Positions 35,904 to 44,965 of a stretch of DNA of 64,000 nt are shown here, piece by piece (position 1 is the stretch's first letter; each line of letters starts with the position of its first letter). The DNA is from Sphingomonas naphthae (lineage in GTDB: Bacteria > Pseudomonadota > Alphaproteobacteria > Sphingomonadales > Sphingomonadaceae). The translations under genes were made by a program, and so were the position numbers. Where the stretch lies: the NCBI RefSeq assembly GCF_028607085.1, contig NZ_CP117411.1:62001-126000 (forward strand), read 5' to 3'. The notes under the pieces are model-generated. The model was not told where the DNA came from. It saw only the letters and a list, made by a program, of their open reading frames with translations, and ran no database searches.

Positions 35904-36458
35904 TTACGGCATCAGCACCGTATCGACGACGTGGATCACGCCGTTGGACTGCATGACGTCCTTGATCGTCACCATGGACATGCCGCCCTTGGCGTCGGTC
36001 AGCATCAGCTTGCCGCCCTTCATCATCGCGGTGAGCGGCTCGCCCTGTACCGTCGTCAGCATCGCCTTGCCGCCGCCGGCCTTGATCGCCTTGGCGATCG
36101 CCTTCGAATCCATCGTGCCGGATACGACGTGATAGGTCAGGATCGTGGTCAGCATCGCCTTGTTCTCGGGCTTCACCAGCGTGTCGACGGTGCCGGCGGG
36201 CAGCTTGGCGAAGGCGGCGTTGGTCGGCGCGAAGACGGTGAAGGGGCCGGGGCCGGACAGCGTCTCGACCAGCCCTGCGGCCTTCACGGCGGCTACCAGG
36301 GTGGTGTGATCCTTGGAATTGAGCGCATTCTCGACGATCGTCTTGGTCGGATACATGGCGGCGCCGCCCACCATCGGGTTGGCGGCCATCGCCGGCGCGG
36401 TCAGCATCGTGGCGCTGGCGGCCAGCGCGATCGTGGCGAACAGGTTCTTGCTCTTCAT
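35904..36458 (-). CDS. Fasciclin (FAS1) domain secreted protein
   Basis: 184 residues: signal peptide to about residue 26 (ATMLTAPAMAA), then one FAS1 domain with FTVFAPTNAAFAKLPAGTVDTL (split by the canonical F-A-P-T-N-x-A-F motif) and YHVV...VIHVVDTVLMP. Extracytoplasmic adhesion-like role in the family. AAGGAT precedes the ATG at 36458. Its neighbour upstream is the TlpA-like gene. Confidence 0.93.
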   Translation of the reverse strand: MKSKNLFATIALAASATMLTAPAMAANPMVGGAAMYPTKTIVENALNSKDHTTLVAAVKAAGLVETLSGPGPFTVFAPTNAAFAKLPAGTVDTLVKPENKAMLTTILTYHVVSGTMDSKAIAKAIKAGGGKAMLTTVQGEPLTAMMKGGKLMLTDAKGGMSMVTIKDVMQSNGVIHVVDTVLMP

Positions 36459-36550
36459 GTTGGCATCCTTTCGATGAAGTTCTGTGACTTCGGCGAAAGG
36501 TACGGGCCGGCGGCTGCGCGGGATGCAGGGGGGCGTGAAATTTGCGCGGG

Positions 36551-37144
36551 CTATCCCGCCGCGACATCCTTGCCGGCGATGGCATCGTCGATCAGCGCCT
36601 TCGCCCTCGGCCCGGTCCAGTCGAGCGATCCGCGCACGCGCCACAATTCCTTGCCCCTGGCGTCGTACAGGATCGTCATCGGCAGTTCGTCCGCCTTCAG
36701 CGCCAGCATCAGGCCGTTCTCCTTGTCGAGATAGGGCTGGAGGCTGGCGAATTTCTTCTTGGCGAAGAAGGGCGTCACCACGCGGCGGCCCTCCATGTCC
36801 TGGCTGATCGAGATCACCTTCAGCGATCCGGCGCGCTGGCGGGCCAGCGTGTCGAGCGTCGGCATCTCCGCCACGCACGGCGCGCACCAGGTGGCCCACA
36901 TGTTCACCAGCAGCGGCTGGCCCCGGAAGGTGCCAAGCGTCGCGGGCGTATCGTCCGGGCTAGCGAAGGGGATGGCGGGCGCCTCGGCGCCCTTGTTGTC
37001 GAGGATGACCTTGGCGGTCTCCGCTTTGGGGGCGACGGCGGGCTGCGCTTGCGGCTCCGCGGGCTTTTTCCTATCGCATCCCGTCACCGCGGCACAGCCG
37101 AGCAGGAGAAGCGGGATTAGCGCGAACGAGGAAGAACGGGGCAC
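36551..37144 (-). CDS. TlpA-like thioredoxin lipoprotein
   Basis: 197 residues from a GTG with GGAG 6 bases upstream. N-terminal hydrophobic segment with two possible lipobox cysteines (LLLGC, VTGC), then a thioredoxin fold with the redox motif WATWCAPC. It probably reduces or isomerises disulphides in the periplasm or works in cytochrome c biogenesis. The start lies 16 bases from the argH start on the other strand. Confidence 0.88.
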   Translation of the reverse strand: MPRSSSFALIPLLLLGCAAVTGCDRKKPAEPQAQPAVAPKAETAKVILDNKGAEAPAIPFASPDDTPATLGTFRGQPLLVNMWATWCAPCVAEMPTLDTLARQRAGSLKVISISQDMEGRRVVTPFFAKKKFASLQPYLDKENGLMLALKADELPMTILYDARGKELWRVRGSLDWTGPRAKALIDDAIAGKDVAAG

Positions 37145-37160
37145 AGGCAGCTCCAACGCG

Positions 37161-38537
37161 ATGTGGGGCGGGCGCTTCGCCGAAGGGCCAGCCGCGATCA
37201 TGCGCGAGATAAACGCCTCGATCCCCTTCGACAAACGATTGTGGCGACAGGACATCGCCGGCAGCCGCGCTCACGCCACGATGCTGGGCGCGCAGGGCAT
37301 CGTCGCGGAGGGGGACGTCGCCGCGATCCTGGGCGGACTCGACGCGGTCGAGGCGGACTATGCCGCAAACGGCGTGGACGAGGATCTGGCGCTCGAAGAC
37401 ATTCACATGGCGACCGAGTCGCGGCTGGCCGACAAGATCGGCGCCGCCGCCGGCCGGCTCCACACCGCGCGCAGCCGCAACGATCAGGTCGCGACCGATT
37501 TCCGCCTGTGGGTGCGCGACGCGATCGATTCGGTCGAGGCGGGCTTGAAGGCGTTGCAGGTGGCGCTCGTCACCCGCGCCGGGGAACAGGCCGAGGCGGT
37601 GATGCCCGGCTTCACCCACCTCCAGGTCGCCCAGCCGGTGACGATGGGCCATCATCTGATGGCCTATTATGAGATGATCGCGCGTGATCGCGACCGGTTC
37701 GCGGCGGCCCGCAAGCGGCTCAACCGCTGCCCGCTGGGCGCCGCCGCGCTGGCGGGCACCGGCTTCCCGATCGACCGGCAGGCGACGGCCACGGCGCTCG
37801 GCTTCGATTCGCCGACCGACAACAGCCTCGATTCGGTCTCCGATCGCGATTTCGCGCTCGATTATCTGATGGCGGCGGCGCAGGCCTCGCTCCACCTGTC
37901 GCGGCTGGCCGAGGAGATCGTGATCTGGGCGAGCCAGCCCTATGGCTTCGTCACCTTGCCGGATGCCTATTCGACCGGCTCGTCGATCATGCCGCAAAAG
38001 CGTAACCCCGACGCGGCAGAATTGGTGCGCGGCCATAGCGGGCGGATCACCGGCTGCCTCGTCGCGCTGATGGTGACGATGAAGGGGCTCCCGCTGGCCT
38101 ATTCCAAGGATATGCAGGACGACAAGCCGCCCCTGTTCGAGGCGCACGACCTGCTCGCTTTGTCGATCGCGGCGATGACCGGCATGATCGAGACGATCGG
38201 CTTCCGCGCCGATCGGATGCGGGGCGCGGCCGAGGCCGGCTATTCCACCGCGACCGACCTGGCCGACTGGCTGGTGCGCGTGGCCGACATTCCCTTCCGT
38301 GAGGCGCATCACATCACCGGCACGATCGTCCGCATGGCCGAGCGCGAGGGTGTGGCGCTGGGCAAGCTGCCGCTGGAGGCGATGACGGCGGTCGATCCGC
38401 GCATCGACGATCGCATCTTTTCGGCGCTTTCGGTCGATGCCTCGGTCGCGGCGCGCGCCAGCCATGGCGGAACCGCGCCGAGCGAGGTACGCAAGCGCGT
38501 GGCCCAGGCACGGGCCGCGCTGGAGATGGCGGAATGA
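37161..38537 (+). CDS. argH: Argininosuccinate lyase
   Basis: 458 residues. [11 protein letters not shown] terminus, [19 protein letters not shown]-like [18 protein letters not shown] and the fumarase-family signature [11 protein letters not shown]. It splits argininosuccinate to arginine and fumarate. ATG at 37161 gives the family-standard N terminus although no strong ribosome site is seen. It overlaps the next lipoprotein gene by ATGA. Confidence 0.97.
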   Translation: MWGGRFAEGPAAIMREINASIPFDKRLWRQDIAGSRAHATMLGAQGIVAEGDVAAILGGLDAVEADYAANGVDEDLALEDIHMATESRLADKIGAAAGRLHTARSRNDQVATDFRLWVRDAIDSVEAGLKALQVALVTRAGEQAEAVMPGFTHLQVAQPVTMGHHLMAYYEMIARDRDRFAAARKRLNRCPLGAAALAGTGFPIDRQATATALGFDSPTDNSLDSVSDRDFALDYLMAAAQASLHLSRLAEEIVIWASQPYGFVTLPDAYSTGSSIMPQKRNPDAAELVRGHSGRITGCLVALMVTMKGLPLAYSKDMQDDKPPLFEAHDLLALSIAAMTGMIETIGFRADRMRGAAEAGYSTATDLADWLVRVADIPFREAHHITGTIVRMAEREGVALGKLPLEAMTAVDPRIDDRIFSALSVDASVAARASHGGTAPSEVRKRVAQARAALEMAE

Positions 38538-38773
38538 CGAAACGGATCGTCCTGATCGCGGGCTGCCTGATGCTCGCCGGCTGCGGCGGCAAACAGGTGC
38601 TGCAACCCGCCGAGGGCCGCCAGCTGCCGCCGCGCCCCGCGCTGGCGCAGACCACGCCTTCGCCCGATCAACTGCTCGGCGTGCCGCCCGCGATCCAGCC
38701 GGGCCGGTCGGACGAGCTGCTCACCAAGTCCGAGGAGCGGCGCGACGACCGTTTCTCGCTGCCGCCGCCATAG
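38534..38773 (+). CDS. Small lipoprotein (LppL/LptM-like)
   Basis: 79 residues. [11 protein letters not shown] is the lipoprotein signal; the mature part is Pro/Gln-rich and ends DRFSLPPP. A short lipoprotein between argH and lysA is a known arrangement (lppL/LptM class) in proteobacteria. LptM-type proteins help LptD assembly in enterobacteria; whether this one does is unknown. Confidence 0.8.
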   Translation: MTKRIVLIAGCLMLAGCGGKQVLQPAEGRQLPPRPALAQTTPSPDQLLGVPPAIQPGRSDELLTKSEERRDDRFSLPPP

Positions 38774-38780
38774 GACATCC

Positions 38781-40064
38781 GTGAACCATTTCGATTTGAT
38801 CGACGGCGTCCTCCACGCCGAAGCCGTGCCGCTGACCCTGATCGCCGAGGCGGTCGGCACGCCGGTCTATGTCTATTCCACCGCCACGATCGAACGCCAT
38901 GTCGAGGTGTTCCGCGAGGCGCTGGCCGGGATCGACGACCCCTGGATCGCTTATGCGGTAAAGGCCAATCCCAACGCCGCCGTGCTGGCGACGCTGGCGA
39001 AGCTCGGCCTCGGCGCCGACGTGGTCTCGGGCGGTGAACTGATGCGCGCGCGCGCCGCCGGCATTCCGGCCGAGCGCATCGTTTTTTCGGGCGTCGGCAA
39101 GACGGCCGACGAGATGGCGCTGGCCCTTCGCGAAGGCATCGGCCAGTTCAACCTAGAGTCCGAGCCCGAGGCGGAGATGCTGGCCGACGTGGCCGAGATG
39201 CTCGGCATGGTCGCCCCTTGCGCCTATCGCATCAACCCGGCGGTCGAGGCGGGCACCCACAGCAAGATCTCGACCGGCCGCGCCGACGACAAGTTCGGCA
39301 TCGCCTACGATACTGCACTTGACGCTTATGCCCGCGCCGCCGCGCGGCCCAGCCTGAAGATGCAGGGCATCGCCGTCCATATCGGCAGCCAGCTCACCGA
39401 TCTCGCCCCCAGCCGCGCCGCCTTCGAGAAGGTCGGGCTGCTGCTGGCGGCGTTGCGCGCGGCGGGGCATGCCATCGTCAACGCCGATCTCGGCGGTGGC
39501 CTCGGCGTTCCCTACGATCCCGCCAAGCCGATCCCGCCGCTGCCCGCCGCTTATGGCGAGATGGTCCGCGACGTGACTGCGGGCTGGAACGCGCGGCTGA
39601 TGTTCGAGCCCGGCCGGCTGATCGTCGGCAATGCCGGCGTGCTGCTGTCGCGGGTGATCCGGGTGAAGGAGGGGGTCAACCGCCCCTTCGTGATCCTCGA
39701 TGCCGCGATGAACGATCTGCTGCGCCCCGCCATGTACGAGGCCTGGCACGACATCCGCGCCGTGGTGCCGCGCGAGGGCGAGATGACCGCCCATGTCGTC
39801 GGGCCGATCTGCGAGACGGGCGACACCTTCGCGCGCGATCGCGAGATGGACCGGGTCGAGGCGGGCGATCTCGTCGCCTTCATGACGGCCGGGGCCTATG
39901 GCGCGACCATGGGGAACACTTATAACAGCCGGGCCCTGACGCCCGAGGTGCTGGTGTCGGGCAAGGATTGGGCGGTGGTGCGCAGGCGCCTGCCGCTGGA
40001 GACGTTGATCGCGGGCGACGAACTCGCCCCCTGGTTGCAGCAGGACCAACACGCGGAGGCTTGA
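38781..40064 (+). CDS. lysA: Diaminopimelate decarboxylase
   Basis: 427 residues starting at GTG with AGGA 5 bases upstream. PLP lysine in YAVKANPN (about residue 55), HIGSQLTD, and the C-terminal GPICETGDTFARD and AGAYGATMGNTYNSR. Last step of lysine synthesis, linking with dapD encoded 4 kb away. Reads as argH-lipoprotein-lysA-galU. Confidence 0.97.
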   Translation: MNHFDLIDGVLHAEAVPLTLIAEAVGTPVYVYSTATIERHVEVFREALAGIDDPWIAYAVKANPNAAVLATLAKLGLGADVVSGGELMRARAAGIPAERIVFSGVGKTADEMALALREGIGQFNLESEPEAEMLADVAEMLGMVAPCAYRINPAVEAGTHSKISTGRADDKFGIAYDTALDAYARAAARPSLKMQGIAVHIGSQLTDLAPSRAAFEKVGLLLAALRAAGHAIVNADLGGGLGVPYDPAKPIPPLPAAYGEMVRDVTAGWNARLMFEPGRLIVGNAGVLLSRVIRVKEGVNRPFVILDAAMNDLLRPAMYEAWHDIRAVVPREGEMTAHVVGPICETGDTFARDREMDRVEAGDLVAFMTAGAYGATMGNTYNSRALTPEVLVSGKDWAVVRRRLPLETLIAGDELAPWLQQDQHAEA

Positions 40065-40070
40065 GAGCAT

Positions 40071-40937
40071 ATGAAGCCAGTGAAGAAGGCAGTCTTCCCG
40101 GTCGCGGGCTTCGGCACCCGCTTCCTTCCCGCCACCAAGGCCGTGCCCAAGGAGTTGCTGCCCGTCGTCGATCAGCCGCTGATCCAGTACGCGATCGACG
40201 AGGCGCTGGCCGCCGGCATCGAGCAGATGATCTTCGTCACCGGGCGCGGCAAGCACGCCATCGAGGATTATTTCGACAGCGCGTTCGAGATCGAGGCCGA
40301 TCTGCTGGCCAAGAACAAGCAGGAGATCATCGAGAAACTCGCCCCCACCCGCCTCGCGCCGGGGCAGGCGGCGTTCGTGCGCCAGCAGATCATGTCGGGC
40401 CTCGGCCATGCCGTATGGTGCGCGCGCCATCTGACCGGCGACGAGCCGTTCGCGGTGCTGCTGCCCGACGAGCTGTTGTGGAACCCGGCCTCCCCCTGCC
40501 TCACGCAGATGATGGAGACCTATCACGACAAGGGCGGCAGCGTGATCGCCGTGGTCGAGGTGCCGCAGGAGCATACCAAGCGCTACGGCATCGTCGATCC
40601 GGGCGCGATCGAGGGGCCGACGATCGAGATCAAGGGCTTCGTCGAAAAGCCCGATCCGTCGGTCGCGCCGTCGCGGATGGCGGCGGTCGGCCGCTACATT
40701 CTCGATCCGAAGGTGATGCGCCTGCTGGAGACGCAGGAGAAGGGCGCCGGCGGCGAGATCCAGCTGACCGATTCGCTCGCCAAGCTGATCGGCGATCAGC
40801 CCTTCCACGCCCGCGTGTTCGACGGCGCGCGCCACGATTGCGGCGAGAAATCCGGCTTCATCCAGGCGAATGTGGCGCTGGCGCTGGAACGCCCCGACCT
40901 GGAAGGCCCGCTGCGGGAGTATCTGAAGAGCCTGTGA
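40071..40937 (+). CDS. galU: UTP-glucose-1-phosphate uridylyltransferase
   Basis: 288 residues. Nucleotide-binding motif GFGTRFLPATKAVPKEL, DEALAAGIEQMIFVTGRGK and CGEKSGFIQAN. Makes UDP-glucose for exopolysaccharide and other glycans. Starts 6 bases after lysA. Confidence 0.96.
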   Translation: MKPVKKAVFPVAGFGTRFLPATKAVPKELLPVVDQPLIQYAIDEALAAGIEQMIFVTGRGKHAIEDYFDSAFEIEADLLAKNKQEIIEKLAPTRLAPGQAAFVRQQIMSGLGHAVWCARHLTGDEPFAVLLPDELLWNPASPCLTQMMETYHDKGGSVIAVVEVPQEHTKRYGIVDPGAIEGPTIEIKGFVEKPDPSVAPSRMAAVGRYILDPKVMRLLETQEKGAGGEIQLTDSLAKLIGDQPFHARVFDGARHDCGEKSGFIQANVALALERPDLEGPLREYLKSL

Positions 40938-40945
40938 CCTCAAGT

Positions 40946-41072
40946 TCCTCCCCGGCACGGGGAGGGGGACCATCCGCAGGATGGTGGAGGGGGCTATCCA
41001 CACGCGCTGCGCTTCGCTGTGAGCCCCCTCCGTCAGCCCTTCGGGCTGCCACCTCCCCGTACCGGGGAGGAT
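40946..41072. repeat. Palindromic intergenic repeat, family B
   Basis: TCCTCCCCGGCACGGGGAGG at the left and CCTCCCCGTACCGGGGAGGA at the right, with TGGTGGAGGGGGCT / AGCCCCCTCC inner pairing. It begins 8 bases after galU. Confidence 0.85.
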
Positions 41073-41084
41073 CACAATGTGATC

Positions 41085-41183
41085 CCGTTCATCCCGAGCG
41101 CAGCCGAGGTCCGTGTGGCGGCCACCCGCATCTCGGCTACGCTCGATGCTGACCGATCCCTCGACTGCGCTCGGGACGAACGG
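41085..41183. repeat. Palindromic intergenic repeat, family C
   Basis: CCGTTCATCCCGAGCGCAGC ... GTCCGTG at the left faces CTCGACTGCGCTCGGGACG and AACGG at the right. It is a diverged copy of 8983-9066. Confidence 0.75.
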
Positions 41184-41221
41184 TTTGGGTAAGGCTGGCG
41201 CCGCGCCACAATTTCCCGCTG

Positions 41222-41305
41222 TCCTACAGCCCCCGATTCGTGCCACCAGCCCCTCCCGCCGCGACTCCCCACCCGGAGGCCACGGCAAAAACCGGGGCTG
41301 TAGGA
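41222..41305. promoter_or_regulatory. 12-bp inverted repeat upstream of the siroheme-type gene
   Basis: TCCTACAGCCCC (41222-41233) and its exact reverse complement GGGGCTGTAGGA (41294-41305), 60 bases apart, the second ending 10 bases before the GTG start. The TAGGA of the second arm is also the only ribosome-site-like sequence. Could be a paired operator or a leader hairpin sequestering the ribosome site. Confidence 0.5.
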
Positions 41306-41315
41306 TGCGAACTCC

Positions 41316-42074
41316 GTGAACTTCCCCATCTTCCTCCGCCTCGCCGGCCGGCCGGTGATCCTGCTCGGTGACGGCCCCGCCGCCGAGGCCAAGGGCCGGT
41401 TGCTCGACCGCGCCGGGGCGGTGATCGTCGGGGAGGAAGCGCCCGCCACGCTCGCCGTCGTCGCCATCGCCGATGACGCCGAAGCCCGCGCCGCCGTCGC
41501 CCGGCTCAGGGCGCGCCACATCCTCGTCAACGCGGTCGATCGCCCCGATCTGTGCGATTTCACCCTGCCCGCGATCGTCGATCGCGATCCGCTGCTGATC
41601 GCGATCGGCACCGGCGGCGCCTCGGCCGGGCTGGCCAAGGCGGTACGGCAGCGGATCGAGGCGCTGCTACCGGGCGGCGCCGGCGCGATTGCCACCGCGC
41701 TCGCCGCCGCCCGCGCCGCGATCCGCGCCCGCTGGCCCGATACGATCGCCCGGCGCGAGGCGATCGACGCGGCGCTGGCGGAGGGCGGGCCGCTCGATCC
41801 CTTCGCTGATACCGGATCGGTCGAGGGCTGGCTTGCATCCGAGACGGCCGATCAGCCTGCTGAAACCGCGCATGTCCTCCTGCGGTCGCCCGACGCGGAC
41901 GATCTGACGCTTCGCGAGGCGCGGCTGCTTGGCCGGGCCGAGCGCATCTGCCATGGCCCCGACGTGCCCATCTCCATCCTGTCCCGTGCCCGCGCCGATG
42001 CCACCCGCATCGCGGGCGACCCGCCTGTCCCCGCCGGCCCCGGCCTCACGCTGATCCTGCGGTGGGCGGGATGA
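41316..42074 (+). CDS. Siroheme synthase N-terminal domain protein (precorrin-2 dehydrogenase type)
   Basis: 252 residues from a GTG. The Rossmann fold FPIFLRLAGRPVILLGDGPAAEAKGRLL, then VNAVDRPDLCDFTLPAIVDRDPLLIAIGTGG, is the NAD-dependent dehydrogenase/ferrochelatase half of CysG, without the C-terminal methyltransferase. It would turn precorrin-2 into sirohydrochlorin and insert iron, making siroheme for sulfite/nitrite reductase. Residues after about 165 are unlike typical CysG and might be a lineage-specific extension. ATGA overlap with the next gene. Confidence 0.85.
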   Translation: MNFPIFLRLAGRPVILLGDGPAAEAKGRLLDRAGAVIVGEEAPATLAVVAIADDAEARAAVARLRARHILVNAVDRPDLCDFTLPAIVDRDPLLIAIGTGGASAGLAKAVRQRIEALLPGGAGAIATALAAARAAIRARWPDTIARREAIDAALAEGGPLDPFADTGSVEGWLASETADQPAETAHVLLRSPDADDLTLREARLLGRAERICHGPDVPISILSRARADATRIAGDPPVPAGPGLTLILRWAG

Positions 42075-43033
42075 ACGGCTGGGCGCTCAGCCTGTCGAGC
42101 AACGGCGCGGTCCGCTCGATCGACCCCGGCCATGCCTGCACGATGCCGCCCGAGGGCCAGTTCACCTGGGTCCACCTCGACGGCAAGGAGGCCGAGACCA
42201 ACCGCTGGCTGCAACAGCATGGCCATTTGCCCGAAACCGTCGTCGCCGCGCTGACGGCGGTCGAGACGCGGCCGCGTTCGGAGGCCTTCGCCAACGGCGC
42301 TCTCGTCAATTTGCGCGGCCTCCACCCGGAGGGCGACCATGGCGGCGATCCGCTCGTCTCGATCCGGCTGTGGGCCGAGCGCGGGCGGGTGATCTCGGTC
42401 TCCTTCCGCCCGCTCGACGGCTTCGAGCATCTGCGCGCCGCGATGGAGGATGCCGAGCTGCACGATCCGGGCGACCTGATCTCGGCGCTGGCGATCCTCA
42501 TCACCGCCAAGCTCGATCCGCATGTCGCCGATCTCGGCGATCTGGTCGATTCATGCGAGGCCGATTTCGATGCCGATCGCGCCTATGAGATGCGCCGCCT
42601 GATCGCCCGCGCCCGATCGCAGGCGATCGCCTACCGCCGCTTCGTCGTGCCCCAGCGGCAGGCGCTGGAGGGGCTGGCGATCATGAAGACCGAATGGCTG
42701 GAGGAGGCCGACCGCCTCCACCTGCGCGAAGCGGCCGACCGCTTCGCCCGCATGGGCGAGGAACTGGAGGCGGTGCGCGAGCGATCGGCCCTGCTCCACG
42801 AACAATTCACCGATCTGCGCGCCGAACAGATCGAGACGCGCACGTTGGTGCTGTCGGTCGTGGCGCTGGTGTTCCTGCCGCTGACCTTCCTGACGGGCCT
42901 GCTCGGCATGAACGTGGCGGGCATCCCCTTCGCGCATGAGCCGTGGGCGTTCGCGGCGGTGGTGGGGATGTGCGTCGCGGTGGCGGCGGCGATCGCGGTG
43001 TATTTCGTGCGGGCGCACTGGTTTCGGAATTGA
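42071..43033 (+). CDS. CorA/ZntB-family divalent metal transporter
   Basis: 320 residues. A long cytoplasmic N-terminal domain is followed by a coiled helix (RSALLHEQFTDLRAEQIETRTL) and two C-terminal transmembrane helices with the GMN signature (LLGMNVAGIPF). Residue 315 onward is basic. The AGIPF/HEPW segment after GMN resembles ZntB zinc transporters more than CorA. ATG overlaps the upstream stop. Confidence 0.9.
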   Translation: MNGWALSLSSNGAVRSIDPGHACTMPPEGQFTWVHLDGKEAETNRWLQQHGHLPETVVAALTAVETRPRSEAFANGALVNLRGLHPEGDHGGDPLVSIRLWAERGRVISVSFRPLDGFEHLRAAMEDAELHDPGDLISALAILITAKLDPHVADLGDLVDSCEADFDADRAYEMRRLIARARSQAIAYRRFVVPQRQALEGLAIMKTEWLEEADRLHLREAADRFARMGEELEAVRERSALLHEQFTDLRAEQIETRTLVLSVVALVFLPLTFLTGLLGMNVAGIPFAHEPWAFAAVVGMCVAVAAAIAVYFVRAHWFRN

Positions 43034-43034
43034 T

Positions 43035-43143
43035 CGTCATCCCGGCGAAGGCCGGGATCTCGGGAGGCTGGACGCACCGTTCGGGAGCTGCCTCAGCCCT
43101 ACCCCAAGACGCCTGAGGCCCCGGCCTGCGCCGGGGCGACGGA
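43035..43143. repeat. Palindromic intergenic repeat, family A
   Basis: CGTCATCCCGGCGAAGGCCGG at the left faces CCGGCCTGCGCCGGGGCGACG at the right, between converging genes. Confidence 0.8.
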
Positions 43144-43148
43144 AAGGC

Positions 43149-44756
43149 TCAACCCCGCTTGGCGCTCTTGCCCTTCGGCTCGCCCTTGTCGGCCACCTTG
43201 GCCTTGGGCTCGTCCTTCGCTTCCTCCTTCGCCGCGCTCTGCACCGGCGCCGCGCCATTGTTGAGGCGCGTGGCGAGCAGGCGGTTAAGGGTGGAGCGGA
43301 AGCGGCCGAGTTCGGCGCCGGCCAGCTGCGGCGCGCTGGCGAATTTCACCGAAGTCGGGTTGATCGCCTGGCCGTTGCGGTACAGCTCGTAATGGAGGTG
43401 CGGGCCGGTCGACATGCCGGTCGAGCCGACATAGCCGATCACCTGCCCCGCCGCGACGCGCTGGCCTACCGTGGCGACGATGCGGCTCATATGGCCGTAT
43501 CCGGTGCCGAGGCCGCCGGCATGGGCCAGCTGCACATATTTGCCGTGGCCGCCGTGCCAGCCGGAGAATTTCACCACGCCATCGGTGGCCGCCACGATCG
43601 GCGCGCCATAAGGCGCGCCATAATCGATGCCCTTGTGGAGCCGCGAATAACCGAGCAGCGGATGGCGCCGCATGCCGAAGCTGGAGGTGACGCGGCCCGC
43701 GACCGGCATGCGCATCGTGCCCTTGGTCTGGCCGACGCCCGACGCCTCGAACCATTGCTCGCGGCCGCCGCTCTCCCACTTCAGGATGCGGACGTTCTTG
43801 GCGCCCTTGCCGCTCTTGTCGAGCCCGGCATAGAGCAGCCCGCCCGTCTCCGTCTCGCCGGTGGCGGCGCGGCGGTGGGCGATGATGAGGTCGAAGCGGT
43901 CGCCCGAGCGCACGTCGCGGCTGACCGAGACATGCTGGCCGAGCGCCCGCAGATAGGTCTCGACCGCCTTGGCCGGCGCGCCGGCGTTGCGCGCCGACTG
44001 GAACAGGCTGGCGCCGACCCGGCCCTGGATGCGCAGCGGCGTCTCGTCCACCGCGATCGGGATGCGGCGCAGGCGGAGATCGGGGCCGGCGCGCTCGACG
44101 GCGAGCGACAGTTCCAGCTTGGCGCGGAAGGAGAGGTGATCGAGCGGGCGGGGCGCGTCCTTGGCGGGGCGACGGCCCAGCGTCAGCTCCATGCGGGTGC
44201 CGGGCTTGATCGCGCCCAGCTCGACCGCGCCCGACACGAGCTGCGCGACCTTCCTGGCCTCGCTCTCGCCCACGCCGTTGCGGCCGAGGACGCGGGCGAA
44301 ACCGTCGCCCTGGCCGAGCGTCGCGACCAGATCGATCGACGGCCGCTCGGGCGTGTCGGCGAGGCGCTGGACGGCTTCGGTCGGCGCCATGCGGCGGCCG
44401 GTGTCGCCGCCATAGGCCAATGGGGAAATCGCGGAGGCCGACGCCTCCTGCCACTCGGCCTCGCCCATCACCGGGCCGGAGGGGGCCTCCAGCGGGCGGA
44501 AGCCGGGGGCGAAGCAGCCGGCGGCGACGCAGAGCGCGGTGCAGGTGGCGAGGCCGCGCCACCATTCGCGGCTGCCGATGCGGCGGCCGAGATCGACCAC
44601 CAGCTCGATATCGTCGATGCGCGACAGGCTCTTGGAAACGCGGGTGCGGACAGTGCTGCCGACCTGTTTCAGCGGGTTGGCCACCAGCGACACGTCGAGC
44701 GCGAGAGTCGGTGCGACTCCTGCCTGACCGAATCCCTGACTATGCTTGAGATACAA
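43149..44756 (-). CDS. M23 family peptidoglycan endopeptidase
   Basis: About 535 residues if it starts at TTG 44756 (LKHSQGFGQAG); no ATG precedes the membrane helix near residue 70 (WWRGLATCTALCVAAGCF). A LysM-lacking N-terminal region with an OapA-like fold is followed by the LytM domain: HKGIDYGAPYGAPIVA and GPHLHYELYRNGQ, all zinc ligands present. A Lys-rich tail follows. A periplasmic endopeptidase of the MepM type is likely. The true start needs experimental confirmation. Confidence 0.85.
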   Translation of the reverse strand: MYLKHSQGFGQAGVAPTLALDVSLVANPLKQVGSTVRTRVSKSLSRIDDIELVVDLGRRIGSREWWRGLATCTALCVAAGCFAPGFRPLEAPSGPVMGEAEWQEASASAISPLAYGGDTGRRMAPTEAVQRLADTPERPSIDLVATLGQGDGFARVLGRNGVGESEARKVAQLVSGAVELGAIKPGTRMELTLGRRPAKDAPRPLDHLSFRAKLELSLAVERAGPDLRLRRIPIAVDETPLRIQGRVGASLFQSARNAGAPAKAVETYLRALGQHVSVSRDVRSGDRFDLIIAHRRAATGETETGGLLYAGLDKSGKGAKNVRILKWESGGREQWFEASGVGQTKGTMRMPVAGRVTSSFGMRRHPLLGYSRLHKGIDYGAPYGAPIVAATDGVVKFSGWHGGHGKYVQLAHAGGLGTGYGHMSRIVATVGQRVAAGQVIGYVGSTGMSTGPHLHYELYRNGQAINPTSVKFASAPQLAGAELGRFRSTLNRLLATRLNNGAAPVQSAAKEEAKDEPKAKVADKGEPKGKSAKRG

Positions 44757-44858
44757 GCCCTGTGTCCCCCGGTGCGTCCCCCGCGACCGCCATGCGGTGC
44801 GAACCGAATGACTGTGGCAGCCAATCCTTAAAGTCAAACTAACCGAGCATTTTAACGA

Positions 44859-44873
44859 TCGTCGCTGCGACGA
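44859..44873. promoter_or_regulatory. Small dyad between divergent M23 and helicase genes
   Basis: TCGTCGCTGCGACGA is a perfect 7-bp inverted repeat with one central base, about 95 bases before the helicase start. Could be a dimeric regulator site. Confidence 0.3.
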
Positions 44874-44965
44874 AACGTGGCTTAGCGCGGCCAGGCGGCT
44901 GGAACTTCGCGGAAGATCGGCGGGCTCTTGCGTTTCCCCCGCGCGATGGCAATCTGCCGGACGAA

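Larger units (their letters stand above)
40938..41315. other. Gene-free 378-base stretch with two repeats and an inverted repeat
   Basis: Between galU and the siroheme-type gene. It holds a family B palindrome (40946-41072), a family C palindrome (41085-41183) and an inverted repeat pair flanking about 60 bases (41222-41305). No credible coding frame in either strand. Confidence 0.8.
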
